A stretch of DNA of 64,000 bases from an uncultured Anaeroplasmataceae bacterium (GCA_910584005.1 CAJTXR010000004.1:1-64000), one strand, 5' to 3'; counted from the stretch's first letter, positions 26,399 through 34,294 are shown. A program made the numbers and translations. The notes: generated from the letters alone by a model not told the origin.

Positions 26399-27496
26399 AT
26401 GGCAAATGTTAGTTTAAAAAATATTAATAAAATTTATCCAAATGGAGTACAAGCAGTATTTGATTTTAATTTGGAAATAGAAGATAAGGATTTTATTGTA
26501 TTGGTAGGTCCTTCTGGTTGTGGAAAGTCTACAACATTAAGAATGGTCGCTGGACTTGAAGAAATTTCAAGTGGAGAATTACTTATTGATGGAGAATTAA
26601 TGAATGATGTTCCAGCTAAAAACCGAAGCATTGCGATGGTATTTCAAAGCTATGCTCTTTATCCACATATGACTGTTTTTGATAATATGGCTTTTGGATT
26701 AAAATTAAGAAAAATACCTAAAGAAGAAATTAAATCTAGAATTACAGAGGTTGCTGCTACATTAGGACTTGAAGGCTTCTTAGATCGCAAACCTAAAGCA
26801 TTGTCTGGAGGGCAAAGACAAAGAGTGGCATTAGGTAGAGCAATTGTAAGAGATGCAAAGGTATTCTTATTTGATGAGCCTTTATCTAATTTAGATGCCA
26901 AACTTCGAGTTCAAATGAGAACAGAGATTGCAAGAATTCACAAAACGATTGGAGCAACTTCTTTATATGTAACTCATGATCAAATTGAAGCAATGACGAT
27001 GGCATCTAAAATTGTAGTTATGAAGGATGGACATATTCAGCAAATTGGAGCTCCTAAAGAGATTTATAATTCTCCAGCAAATGTTTTTGTTGGTAGTTTT
27101 ATTGGAACCCCTTCTATGAATTTTATCCATGGAATCATAGATGAAAATGGATGCTTTGTTACTCCAAATAAACAATTCTCTTTACCTTTATGTAAAGCTC
27201 AATTGGATATGGTTAAGGAAAAAGATTTATTCAATAAAGAGGTTATATTGGGAATTCGACCAGAGGATATTGTTTTTGAACAAGGTAAAGCAAAACCTTC
27301 AACAATTGAAATTGAAGTTGAAATGTTAGAAATGCTTGGTCATGAAGCGAACTTACATTTTAACTTAGAGGATACGCCAATGATTTCTATTGTAAATTCT
27401 AGAAGCCCAATTGAAGAACAATCTAAAATCATGGTAACTTTCGATATGGAGCATAGTCACTTATTTGATAGTGAAACTCAACAAAGATTAAGTTGA
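26399..27496 (+). CDS. msmX: MsmX/UgpC-type multi-sugar importer ATPase
   Basis: A 365-residue ABC ATPase that energises CUT1 importers. Walker A GPSGCGKST is at 37-45, the signature LSGGQ at 135-139, and Walker B LFDEP at 157-161. TOBE domains follow at about 240-360. It begins two bases after the kinase stop. No ATPase accompanies the permeases at 5549 and 6565, which is usual for LplBC-type systems that share MsmX. Its position ending the nag operon suggests it serves that importer and perhaps others. Confidence 0.94.
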   Translation: MANVSLKNINKIYPNGVQAVFDFNLEIEDKDFIVLVGPSGCGKSTTLRMVAGLEEISSGELLIDGELMNDVPAKNRSIAMVFQSYALYPHMTVFDNMAFGLKLRKIPKEEIKSRITEVAATLGLEGFLDRKPKALSGGQRQRVALGRAIVRDAKVFLFDEPLSNLDAKLRVQMRTEIARIHKTIGATSLYVTHDQIEAMTMASKIVVMKDGHIQQIGAPKEIYNSPANVFVGSFIGTPSMNFIHGIIDENGCFVTPNKQFSLPLCKAQLDMVKEKDLFNKEVILGIRPEDIVFEQGKAKPSTIEIEVEMLEMLGHEANLHFNLEDTPMISIVNSRSPIEEQSKIMVTFDMEHSHLFDSETQQRLS

Positions 27497-27508
27497 TATT
27501 TTAGAAAT

Positions 27509-27538
27509 GGATTTTTGATTTTTCAAAAATCCTTTTTT
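27509..27538 (+). terminator. Intrinsic terminator of the nag operon
   Basis: GGATTTTTGA (27509-27518) pairs perfectly with TCAAAAATCC (27523-27532) and a T-run follows. Confidence 0.9.
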
Positions 27539-27544
27539 AAACAT

Positions 27545-27573
27545 TTGACATTCATAAAAATACACAATACAAT
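27545..27573 (+). promoter_or_regulatory. Consensus promoter TTGACA-N17-TACAAT
   Basis: A perfect -35 (27545-27550), a 17-base spacer and TACAAT (27568-27573) lie directly after the terminator and 33 bases before the small lipoprotein start. This supports that short gene as real. Confidence 0.85.
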
Positions 27574-27606
27574 AGGCTCACTTACACATCGAAAAAGGAG
27601 CTTATT

Positions 27607-27885
27607 ATGAGGAAAGTAATTCATCTTTTATTCATAAGAATCATATGTATTTTATTTACAAGTTGTGAAAACAAAAAAAAGAATTTAAATGGAACTAGAA
27701 AAGGAAAATATTCAATAGAAAGTGTTACAATAAACCAAAAAACAATAATCAAAGTTAAACACAATTTATCAAGAAATCAAGGAAGTTTTTATGTGAAAAA
27801 GAACATGGATGTAGGGAATGTAACTTATAAATTTAAAGTGGGAAATTCTTTATATTTTAGCAATTCGATATCAAAACTAAATTAA
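27607..27885 (+). CDS. Small putative lipoprotein of unknown function
   Basis: A 92-residue protein with its own promoter, an AAAGGAG site and its own terminator. A hydrophobic N-terminus ends in LFTSC, giving a lipidated cysteine at residue 20. The mature part is short, basic and beta-prone, with no recognised domain. It is transcribed alone between the nag operon and pyrG. It may be a cell-surface accessory factor; nothing more specific can be said. Confidence 0.7.
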   Translation: MRKVIHLLFIRIICILFTSCENKKKNLNGTRKGKYSIESVTINQKTIIKVKHNLSRNQGSFYVKKNMDVGNVTYKFKVGNSLYFSNSISKLN

Positions 27886-27891
27886 AGACAT

Positions 27892-27917
27892 GACTCCTAT
27901 TTATTAGGAGTTGTTTT
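27892..27917 (+). terminator. Intrinsic terminator after the small lipoprotein
   Basis: ACTCCT (27893-27898) and AGGAGT (27906-27911) form a stem followed by TGTTTTT. Confidence 0.75.
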
Positions 27918-27975
27918 TAATTTTAATATATAAAAAGATAAGAATTATAAAGTGAATTTTTCCTAATTTTTTTAG

Positions 27976-28004
27976 TTGAAATAAAGAGGGTTTTATAATA
28001 TAAT
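27976..28004 (+). promoter_or_regulatory. pyrG promoter (TTGAAA-N17-TATAAT)
   Basis: The -35 TTGAAA (27976-27981) and the -10 TATAAT (27999-28004) have 17-base spacing. Seven bases on is GGGC at 28011, the start sequence characteristic of CTP-regulated pyrG promoters in Firmicutes. An overlapping TATAAT at 27994-27999 exists but would not place the start at GGG. Confidence 0.85.
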
Positions 28005-28010
28005 TTATAA

Positions 28011-28054
28011 GGGCACCCTAGAAAGTTCTCTCATGTTTGAGGGGCTATTTTTTT
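28011..28054 (+). promoter_or_regulatory. pyrG CTP-sensing attenuator leader
   Basis: The predicted RNA begins GGGCACCC and soon forms a hairpin. Its pyrimidine-rich left arm (AGTTCTCTCA, 28024-28033) pairs with TGAGGGGCT (28038-28046), and ATTTTTTT follows. In Bacillus subtilis, low CTP makes polymerase add extra Gs at such a GGGC start, and the poly-G end pairs with the CU-rich arm to block termination. Start sequence, CU-rich arm and terminator are all present here. The function is inferred from that known mechanism. Confidence 0.82.
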
Positions 28055-28071
28055 ATGTGAGAGGTAAACGT

Positions 28072-29685
28072 ATGAAAAAACAAGTTAAGTACATTTTTGT
28101 CACAGGCGGAGTCGTATCTTCTTTAGGAAAAGGTATTGCAGCCTCAAGTATTGGAAGACTATTAAAAAATAGAGGATTAAAAGTTTTCATGCAAAAATTT
28201 GATCCTTATATAAATGTCGATCCTGGCACAATGTCCCCATATCAACATGGCGAAGTTTTTGTTACAGATGATGGTGCGGAAACAGATTTGGATTTAGGAC
28301 ATTACGAACGATTTATAGATGAAAATCTATCTAAAAATTCAAACATTACTACTGGAAAAATATATTCTAATGTGATTTCTAAGGAACGTAGAGGAGATTA
28401 CTTAGGAGCTACAGTTCAGGTAATCCCTCATATAACAAATGAAATTAAAGAAAAATTAATTAACGTTGCAGAAGACAGTCAAGCAGATGTCATAATTACT
28501 GAAATTGGCGGTACAGTTGGAGATATAGAATCTTTACCATTCTTAGAGGCAATCCGCCAGGCGAGAAGAGAATTTGGATATCATAATACCTTGTATGTTC
28601 ATAATACACTAGTTCCTTATTTAAAAGCGGCAGGAGAAATTAAAACAAAGCCAACACAACATTCCGTAAAGGAATTACGTGGGCTTGGAATTCAGCCCGA
28701 TATTATTATTTTAAGAACAGAGGTTTCTATTCAAAAGGAACAAAGAGAAAAGATTGCTTTGTTTTGTGATGTAGATAAAAATGCTGTTTTTGAGGCCAAG
28801 GATGCTAAAATTCTTTATGAAGTTGTTTCAGATCTTCATGCTCAAAAAATTGATGATGTCATACTTAAACACTTTGGTTTAGAACTTCCAGAGGCTGATA
28901 TGAGAGAATGGAATGATTTAATATATCGCATAAAAAATTTAAAAAATGAAGTACGAATTGGTTTAGTGGGTAAATATGTTGCTTTACAGGATGCATATAT
29001 CAGTGTGAATGAAGCATTAAAATCTGCTGGATATTATCACGGAGTAAAGGTTACAATTGATCATATTGATGCAAATGAATTAACGAAAGAAAATGTAAAA
29101 GAACGATTAAATTCCTATGCTGGAGTTTTAGTTCCTGGCGGATTCGGTGAACGAGGAAGCGAAGGAAAACTTTTAGCAATTCAATATGCTAGAGAAAATC
29201 AAGTACCATTTTTGGGAATTTGTTATGGGATGCAACTGGCATGTATTGAATATGCGAGGAATGTCGTTGGATATCTAGATGCTAATTCTACTGAACTTGA
29301 TCCGAAAACTACGCATCCAATTATTGACTATTTACCAAACCAATATGAAGGGATACATATGGGAGGAACACTACGATTAGGGTTATATGATTGTAGCATT
29401 TTAGAGGGAACAAAGTCTTTTGCTGCTTATCAGTCCCATCTCGTTCGGGAGCGTCATCGTCATCGCTATGAATTTAATAATGAGTATTTATCCATTTTTG
29501 ATGGTAATTTTAGAATTGCAGGTAAAAATCCTCAAACCAATTTGGTTGAAATTGTTGAGATTAGGAATCATCCATGGTTTGTTGCTTGTCAGTTCCATCC
29601 TGAATTTTTATCGCGACCACAAAGGCCACATCCTTTATTTCGAGAGTTTATTCAATCTGCAATAAAAAATGAGAGGAAACAATAA
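28072..29685 (+). CDS. pyrG: CTP synthase
   Basis: A 537-residue enzyme that makes CTP from UTP, ATP and glutamine. The synthetase domain (1 to about 270) starts KYIFVTGGVVSSLGKG, the conserved ATP loop. The glutaminase domain has nucleophile C384 (GICYGMQ) with H509 and E511 (FHPEF). ATG 28072 has an AGAGG site; an in-frame ATG at 28033 lies inside the attenuator hairpin and would add 13 unusual residues, so it is rejected. It is controlled by the leader at 28011-28054 and overlaps the next gene by one base. Confidence 0.97.
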   Translation: MKKQVKYIFVTGGVVSSLGKGIAASSIGRLLKNRGLKVFMQKFDPYINVDPGTMSPYQHGEVFVTDDGAETDLDLGHYERFIDENLSKNSNITTGKIYSNVISKERRGDYLGATVQVIPHITNEIKEKLINVAEDSQADVIITEIGGTVGDIESLPFLEAIRQARREFGYHNTLYVHNTLVPYLKAAGEIKTKPTQHSVKELRGLGIQPDIIILRTEVSIQKEQREKIALFCDVDKNAVFEAKDAKILYEVVSDLHAQKIDDVILKHFGLELPEADMREWNDLIYRIKNLKNEVRIGLVGKYVALQDAYISVNEALKSAGYYHGVKVTIDHIDANELTKENVKERLNSYAGVLVPGGFGERGSEGKLLAIQYARENQVPFLGICYGMQLACIEYARNVVGYLDANSTELDPKTTHPIIDYLPNQYEGIHMGGTLRLGLYDCSILEGTKSFAAYQSHLVRERHRHRYEFNNEYLSIFDGNFRIAGKNPQTNLVEIVEIRNHPWFVACQFHPEFLSRPQRPHPLFREFIQSAIKNERKQ

Positions 29686-30086
29686 TGTGGGAAAAAAATA
29701 AAAAACCTAGTTTTGGGGATCAAATTCGAGTAAATCGTGGATTTTATAGTCACCATGGAATTTATGCTGATGATTCCTGTGTGATTCATTTTGCACCTCC
29801 AACAAAAACAGATACTTTGGATCCTAGTACTGCAAGAATTATCCAAACTTCTTTAGAAGAATTTTTAAAGGGTGGGTGTTTAGAGGTAAGAACGTATACA
29901 GAAGAAGAACAAAAAGAAAGAAAAGCACCCCAAGATATAGTAAATTATGCGTTAAGTCGTTTAGGTGAAGGTGGATACGATTTAGTTTCTAATAATTGTG
30001 AGCACTTTTCTAATGAATGTGCTTTTGGAAAGAAAACAAGTAATCAAGTTAAGGATGTTCTTTCTGTTCTTTTTGGTGTAAAATAA
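29685..30086 (+). CDS. LRAT-domain (NlpC/P60-like) protein
   Basis: A 133-residue small thiol enzyme fold. It has the LRAT hallmark NCEHF with C105 as likely nucleophile, and histidines H24 (YSHHGIY) and H36 (VIHF) placed as in that family. LRAT proteins act as acyltransferases or hydrolases on lipids; bacterial members are mostly uncharacterised. There is no signal peptide. It starts on the last base of the pyrG stop codon and so is co-transcribed with a CTP producer. CTP feeds phospholipid synthesis, so a lipid role is tempting but unproven. Confidence 0.82.
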   Translation: MWEKNKKPSFGDQIRVNRGFYSHHGIYADDSCVIHFAPPTKTDTLDPSTARIIQTSLEEFLKGGCLEVRTYTEEEQKERKAPQDIVNYALSRLGEGGYDLVSNNCEHFSNECAFGKKTSNQVKDVLSVLFGVK

Positions 30087-30139
30087 AGATGTATATTTTT
30101 TTATCTTTATCCGTTGTTTTATTTTTTATAGATTTAAAG

Positions 30140-30187
30140 TATAATAGTTGATTAAGAAAGGAGCATATAATCTTTTTATAGATTATA
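30140..30187 (+). promoter_or_regulatory. Promoter -10 and hairpin separating ribosome site from start codon
   Basis: TATAAT at 30140-30145 is a likely -10. A strong AAAGGAG ends at 30163, yet the next usable start is ATG 30198, 34 bases away, and an in-frame stop at 30186-30188 excludes earlier starts. The perfect 8-base inverted repeat TATAATCT (30166-30173) / AGATTATA (30180-30187) fills that gap. Folding it would bring the two to about 12 bases apart. It may equally be a protein-binding operator. Confidence 0.6.
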
Positions 30188-30197
30188 AAGTAAAATT

Positions 30198-31103
30198 ATG
30201 ATTTTTGGCATAGATGTTGGAGGAACTACCATTAAAATTGGTATTGTTGAACAAAATAAAATTATAGATAAATTTGAGATACCAACAAAAAAAGAATCTT
30301 TTATTCAAGATACATGTTTATTTATAAAAGATTATATGACTAAGAACAATATAGAATCTATTGAGGGTATTGGGTTTGGATTGCCAGGAAATGTGATTCA
30401 AAATTATATTTACAACTTGCCAAACATAGGTGTGCAAAATATCGATTTAGAAAAGGAAGTTGCTAAGTATTTTCCTCATACCCTAATCTTAGCTCAAAAT
30501 GATGCGAATGTTGCGGCTTTAGGAGAAATGCTTTACCATAATGAATATGATAGTGCTTGTATGATTACATTAGGAACAGGTGTTGGAGGCGGTATTGTCC
30601 TCAATGGAAAAGTCCTAGAAGGAGCACATGGAGCTGCAGGAGAAATTGGTCATATGATTCTTGCAGAGGATTACAATTTTCAATGTTCTTGTGGACTAAG
30701 GGGCTGTTTAGAAACCGTAGCTTCTGCAACTGGAGTGGTGCGATTGGCTAAATATCATTTCAAAGAATACCAAACCGCATTACCAAAAGAGTTTACAGCT
30801 AAGGATGTATTTGATTATGCAAAGAAAGAAGATCCTCTTTCTTTATTTGTTGTTGATAAAGTAGGATATTATATCGCAAAATGTATTTCTATTCTAGCAG
30901 TTACAGTAGATGTTGAAGTATTTTATATTGGGGGTGGCGTGTCAAAAGCGGGAGATATTTTAATAGATGCCATTCGTAAATATTATTTATCTATGGCTCA
31001 TTATGCTGTGAAAAAAGTAAGAATTGAAGCGGCAACGCTTTTGAATGATGCTGGAATGTTAGGAAGTGCAGGATTAATTTCCATGAGGAATAGTCATGAG
31101 TGA
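30198..31103 (+). CDS. ROK-family sugar kinase, second copy
   Basis: A 301-residue ROK kinase paralogous to the one at 25465. The ATP loop FGIDVGGTTIK is at 3-13, D102 is catalytic (QNDAN), and the zinc ligands are H152, C163, C165 and C170. EGAHGAAGEIGH resembles glucokinase-type members. It sits outside the amino-sugar operon behind its own promoter, so a general glucokinase role is reasonable. It overlaps the next gene by eight bases. Translation initiation is probably unusual because of the hairpin at 30166-30187. Confidence 0.9.
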   Translation: MIFGIDVGGTTIKIGIVEQNKIIDKFEIPTKKESFIQDTCLFIKDYMTKNNIESIEGIGFGLPGNVIQNYIYNLPNIGVQNIDLEKEVAKYFPHTLILAQNDANVAALGEMLYHNEYDSACMITLGTGVGGGIVLNGKVLEGAHGAAGEIGHMILAEDYNFQCSCGLRGCLETVASATGVVRLAKYHFKEYQTALPKEFTAKDVFDYAKKEDPLSLFVVDKVGYYIAKCISILAVTVDVEVFYIGGGVSKAGDILIDAIRKYYLSMAHYAVKKVRIEAATLLNDAGMLGSAGLISMRNSHE

Positions 31104-31785
31104 AATAAGTAAAATCTATAAACCAGAGCTCATAGAATGTCCTTATTGCAAAACAAAACTTGTTTATTGTTACGCGATATCAAATAAACTGGTTTACTTT
31201 TCTAGTGGGAAAAGAATTCGGATTAAGAATTTGGCTTATGCTTGTCCAAAATGTAATACGCACGAGGTTTATGTTTCTCAAACCGCAAACAAAATTAGTT
31301 TCAAAGGGTATTCCTATTCTACTAAAGTGGTATGCATGATTGACAAATTAAAGGAAAAGCATAAATCAAGAGAAGAGATATGTGATTATTTTTTTAATAA
31401 AAATATTGAAATATCGGATCGAAATGTGGATAATTTATATCATAAATTTTTAGAATTTTTAAATTTAGATGCTTCTTATACAATCTCTAATGCTTATGAA
31501 ACAATGCTTTCTAAATATAAAGAAATTCGATTATCTATTGATATGATTACGATATGTGGTACGATTTATATTATTGTTTATGATTTTTTCACCACAAACC
31601 TTTTGGCATTAAAAAAATTTTCTTCTGTTACTAGTCCAAAACTAGAAGAATTTTTAATGAGTTTTTTAAATAAAGATTTAAACATTACCTATATTGCAAC
31701 AATCCGCAAGGATGCTATATTTTTCCCACTATTGAAACGATTATGTCCCTCCCATACTAAATTTATTTCTTATCAAAAATTTTAA
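31096..31785 (+). CDS. Zinc-ribbon protein with transposase-like region
   Basis: A 229-residue protein. Two CxxC knuckles (CPYCKTK near residue 15 and CPKCNTH near 50) form a zinc ribbon. A helical part (about 75-130) with SREEICDYFFNKNIEISDRNVDNLY resembles the HTH of IS transposases. The C-terminal part has SIDMITICGTIYIIVYDFFT and ends ...LCPSHTKFISYQKF, which recalls the first part of a DDE transposase core stopped before the last acidic residue. It overlaps the kinase gene. It could be a truncated transposase remnant or a domesticated DNA-binding protein. No flanking inverted repeats were seen. Confidence 0.55.
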   Translation: MSEISKIYKPELIECPYCKTKLVYCYAISNKLVYFSSGKRIRIKNLAYACPKCNTHEVYVSQTANKISFKGYSYSTKVVCMIDKLKEKHKSREEICDYFFNKNIEISDRNVDNLYHKFLEFLNLDASYTISNAYETMLSKYKEIRLSIDMITICGTIYIIVYDFFTTNLLALKKFSSVTSPKLEEFLMSFLNKDLNITYIATIRKDAIFFPLLKRLCPSHTKFISYQKF

Positions 31786-31886
31786 AATTTGAATGGGTCG
31801 ACTTTCGAATTTTTAATCAAATTATGCAGATAGTTTCTTTATTTTCTGTATAAAATAATATAAATGAAATATTTTACCGAATATTC

Positions 31887-31915
31887 TTTACAAAAAACAA
31901 AATTAATGGTATAAT
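31887..31915 (+). promoter_or_regulatory. Promoter of the Lrp-like regulator (TTTACA-N17-TATAAT)
   Basis: The -35 TTTACA (31887-31892), a 17-base spacer and TATAAT (31910-31915) lie 30 bases before the regulator start, in a 160-base gap that otherwise holds nothing recognisable. Confidence 0.8.
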
Positions 31916-31945
31916 TCCAATTGGTTTTGAGAAAGGAGCGGTAAA

Positions 31946-32416
31946 ATGAATAAAATTCATTTAGATGAATATGATAAAAAGATTGTTGAATTGCTTCAAC
32001 AGGATTCTTCAATCAGCAATATTGATTTATCAAAGAAGATAGGACTGGCTCCATCTTCGTGTTTACTTAGAGTAAAAAATTTAAGGGAACAAAAACTTTT
32101 AAAGCAATTTACCGTAATAGTCGATGAAAAACTATTAGGATTTGAAATCACTTGTTTTGCAAAGGTATACATTTCACCTCTCAACAAAGAAGCAACGACA
32201 GCTTTCATTGAACAGGCAAATATGATACCTGAGATAGTGGAATGTTATACGATTACTGGAGATGCTGCATTTTTATTAAAGATTGTTGCAAAAAGTTTTG
32301 AATATTATCGTAATTTTATTTTTGACAAATTGTTAAACATCCCCTTTGTAAGCAATATCGATACTTCCATTGTGGTTAGTGCAGAAAAGGATACGAATCG
32401 AATTCCATTAAATTAA
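31946..32416 (+). CDS. Lrp/AsnC-family transcriptional regulator
   Basis: A 156-residue regulator. The N-terminal HTH (about 5-60) has the family opening LDEYDKKIVELLQQD and the helix LSKKIGLAPSSCLLRVKNL. The C-terminal RAM ligand domain (about 70-150) includes EIVECYTITGDAAFLLKI. The start has GAAAGGAGCGG ahead. The following genes encode an ABC exporter, so it may control them, although a terminator lies between. The ligand is probably an amino acid; which one is not visible. Confidence 0.9.
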   Translation: MNKIHLDEYDKKIVELLQQDSSISNIDLSKKIGLAPSSCLLRVKNLREQKLLKQFTVIVDEKLLGFEITCFAKVYISPLNKEATTAFIEQANMIPEIVECYTITGDAAFLLKIVAKSFEYYRNFIFDKLLNIPFVSNIDTSIVVSAEKDTNRIPLN

Positions 32417-32424
32417 TTTACTTT

Positions 32425-32446
32425 AAGAGCCAATTTGGCTCTTTTT
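32425..32446 (+). terminator. Terminator between regulator and ABC exporter
   Basis: AAGAGCC (32425-32431) pairs with GGCTCTT (32437-32443), followed by T's. It ends only ten bases before the AGGAGGG site of the exporter gene and no promoter was seen between, so the exporter depends on read-through or on a promoter within the regulator gene. Confidence 0.85.
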
Positions 32447-32467
32447 CGTTTGCTTAGGAGGGAATAT

Positions 32468-34294
32468 ATGAAAGGAATAAAAAAATTATGGCAATGGAGT
32501 AAGAAATATACAGGGTTAATTCTTTTCATTGTCTTTCTATCAACGGTTTTACAATGGCTTTATGCATATTTGCCATTATTTGTGCAATATGCATTTGGAC
32601 GATTAGGATATGCTTCTGGGAGTGGAGCAGATTTGCCGGGCTTTTTAATTAACTGGTATGATGGAATAGAAGATACAATTTCTTGCTTACTAATTGTAGG
32701 AGCGAGTATGATTGTTTTACAGGCTGTACGTTCAATTATGCGGTTTATGGATAATTACTTTCAGGGAGCATTATCTCATTATATTGGATTTGATATGAGA
32801 ACTAAAATATATGATCATGTAATGGATTTATCGTTTTCATATCATAATCATTCTGATATAGGAGATTTAATACAAAGATCCACTTCAGATGTAGATCAAA
32901 CATCTACATTTGTATCTAGTCAAATCCCTGGATTAATTGATATTTTTGTTACTGTTTTTATTGGAGCTTATCGTGTATTTCGAATTTCACCAATTTTAAT
33001 GGGAGTAAGTTTGATTAGTGTTCCAATCACAGCAGTTTCATCAATTATATATTTTAGATATTGTAACAAAGCATTTCAAAAGATTGAAAAGTCGGAAAGT
33101 AAAATGACGACGATTATTCAGGAGAATGTGAATAGTGCAAGAGTGGTTCGAGCGTTTTCAAATGAGAAATTTGAATTTGATAAGATGGACAAAGCGAATA
33201 AAGATTATACAAAGAAAAATGGTAAGTTTAATACGGTAATGGCTGTATTCTGGGGAATTAGTGATTTTATTGTATTTTTACAATATGCACTCACAATGAG
33301 TGTAGGAATTTTCCTTGCGAAAGATGGAGTATTAAACGCCGCTGATATTGTGGCCGCTTTGCTCCTCATGGGGATGTTGATTTGGCCTATGCGAGGCTTA
33401 GGACGAATCATAGCATCTTTTGGTAAAGCAAGCGTTGCTGCAAACCGAATTGATGAAATGCTTGCAGAGCCTGTTGAATATGAAATTAATGGAACAAAAA
33501 CACCAGAGATTTTAGGAAATATTGAGTTTAAAAATGTATCATTTAAGTTTGAAGATGATACAAAACATCTTTTGAATGATATTTCGTTTAATATAAAAGC
33601 GGGTCAAACGGTTGCGATTGTAGGAAAAACAGGAAGTGGGAAATCTACAATTTGTAATTTGCTAACTCGAATGTTGGAAATTGATTCGGGAGATATCCTT
33701 ATTGATGGAGTATCAATAAAAGATATCGAGAAGAAGCATTTGCGTAAAAATATTAAACTGGTTTTACAAGATCCTTTCTTATTTTCTAAAACTGTTTATG
33801 ATAATATTTCTATTTTAGATAGTTCTTTACCATCAGAACGGGTATATGAGGCAGCTAAAATGGCATATATTCATCAGGAAGTAAAAAAATTTGATAAGGG
33901 ATATAAAACAATTGTTGGTGAAAAAGGAACTACATTATCTGGTGGACAAAAACAAAGAGTAGCTATCGCGAGAATGCTAGTGAATGACTCTAATGTGATT
34001 ATTTTTGATGATTCCTTATCTGCATTAGATACGAAAACCGATTTAATGATTCGGAAAGCATTAAAAGAAAAAAGTAAAGATAAAACAATGATTATTATTA
34101 CCCATCGATCTACAACTGCGAAAGAAGCAGATATGATTGTGGTTTTAGAAAATGGAAAAGTGGCTCAAATAGGGAAGCATGAAGAATTGGTAAACCAAGA
34201 TGGTTTATATAGAGAACTATGGGGAATTCAGGGGGAATTAGAAGAAGAATTTAGTCAAGTTTTAAAGGAGGGGACATTTGATGGAAGAATATGA
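32468..34294 (+). CDS. ABC exporter half-transporter with degenerate Walker B (heterodimer subunit 1)
   Basis: A 608-residue half-transporter: six membrane helices (about 15-330) then an ATPase domain. Walker A GKTGSGKST is at 386-394 and the signature LSGGQ at 490-494. Walker B reads IIFDDS, so the catalytic glutamate is aspartate D515. That substitution is known from the degenerate site of heterodimeric exporters such as BmrCD. ATG 32468 follows AGGAGGG; upstream in-frame codons overlap the terminator. It overlaps the next subunit by 14 bases. The substrate is unknown, perhaps drugs or peptides. Confidence 0.92.
   Translation: MKGIKKLWQWSKKYTGLILFIVFLSTVLQWLYAYLPLFVQYAFGRLGYASGSGADLPGFLINWYDGIEDTISCLLIVGASMIVLQAVRSIMRFMDNYFQGALSHYIGFDMRTKIYDHVMDLSFSYHNHSDIGDLIQRSTSDVDQTSTFVSSQIPGLIDIFVTVFIGAYRVFRISPILMGVSLISVPITAVSSIIYFRYCNKAFQKIEKSESKMTTIIQENVNSARVVRAFSNEKFEFDKMDKANKDYTKKNGKFNTVMAVFWGISDFIVFLQYALTMSVGIFLAKDGVLNAADIVAALLLMGMLIWPMRGLGRIIASFGKASVAANRIDEMLAEPVEYEINGTKTPEILGNIEFKNVSFKFEDDTKHLLNDISFNIKAGQTVAIVGKTGSGKSTICNLLTRMLEIDSGDILIDGVSIKDIEKKHLRKNIKLVLQDPFLFSKTVYDNISILDSSLPSERVYEAAKMAYIHQEVKKFDKGYKTIVGEKGTTLSGGQKQRVAIARMLVNDSNVIIFDDSLSALDTKTDLMIRKALKEKSKDKTMIIITHRSTTAKEADMIVVLENGKVAQIGKHEELVNQDGLYRELWGIQGELEEEFSQVLKEGTFDGRI

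Noticed and set aside
28033..28071. Upstream in-frame ATG as the pyrG start
   Set aside because: It lies within the attenuator hairpin, has no ribosome site, and adds residues not found in the family.
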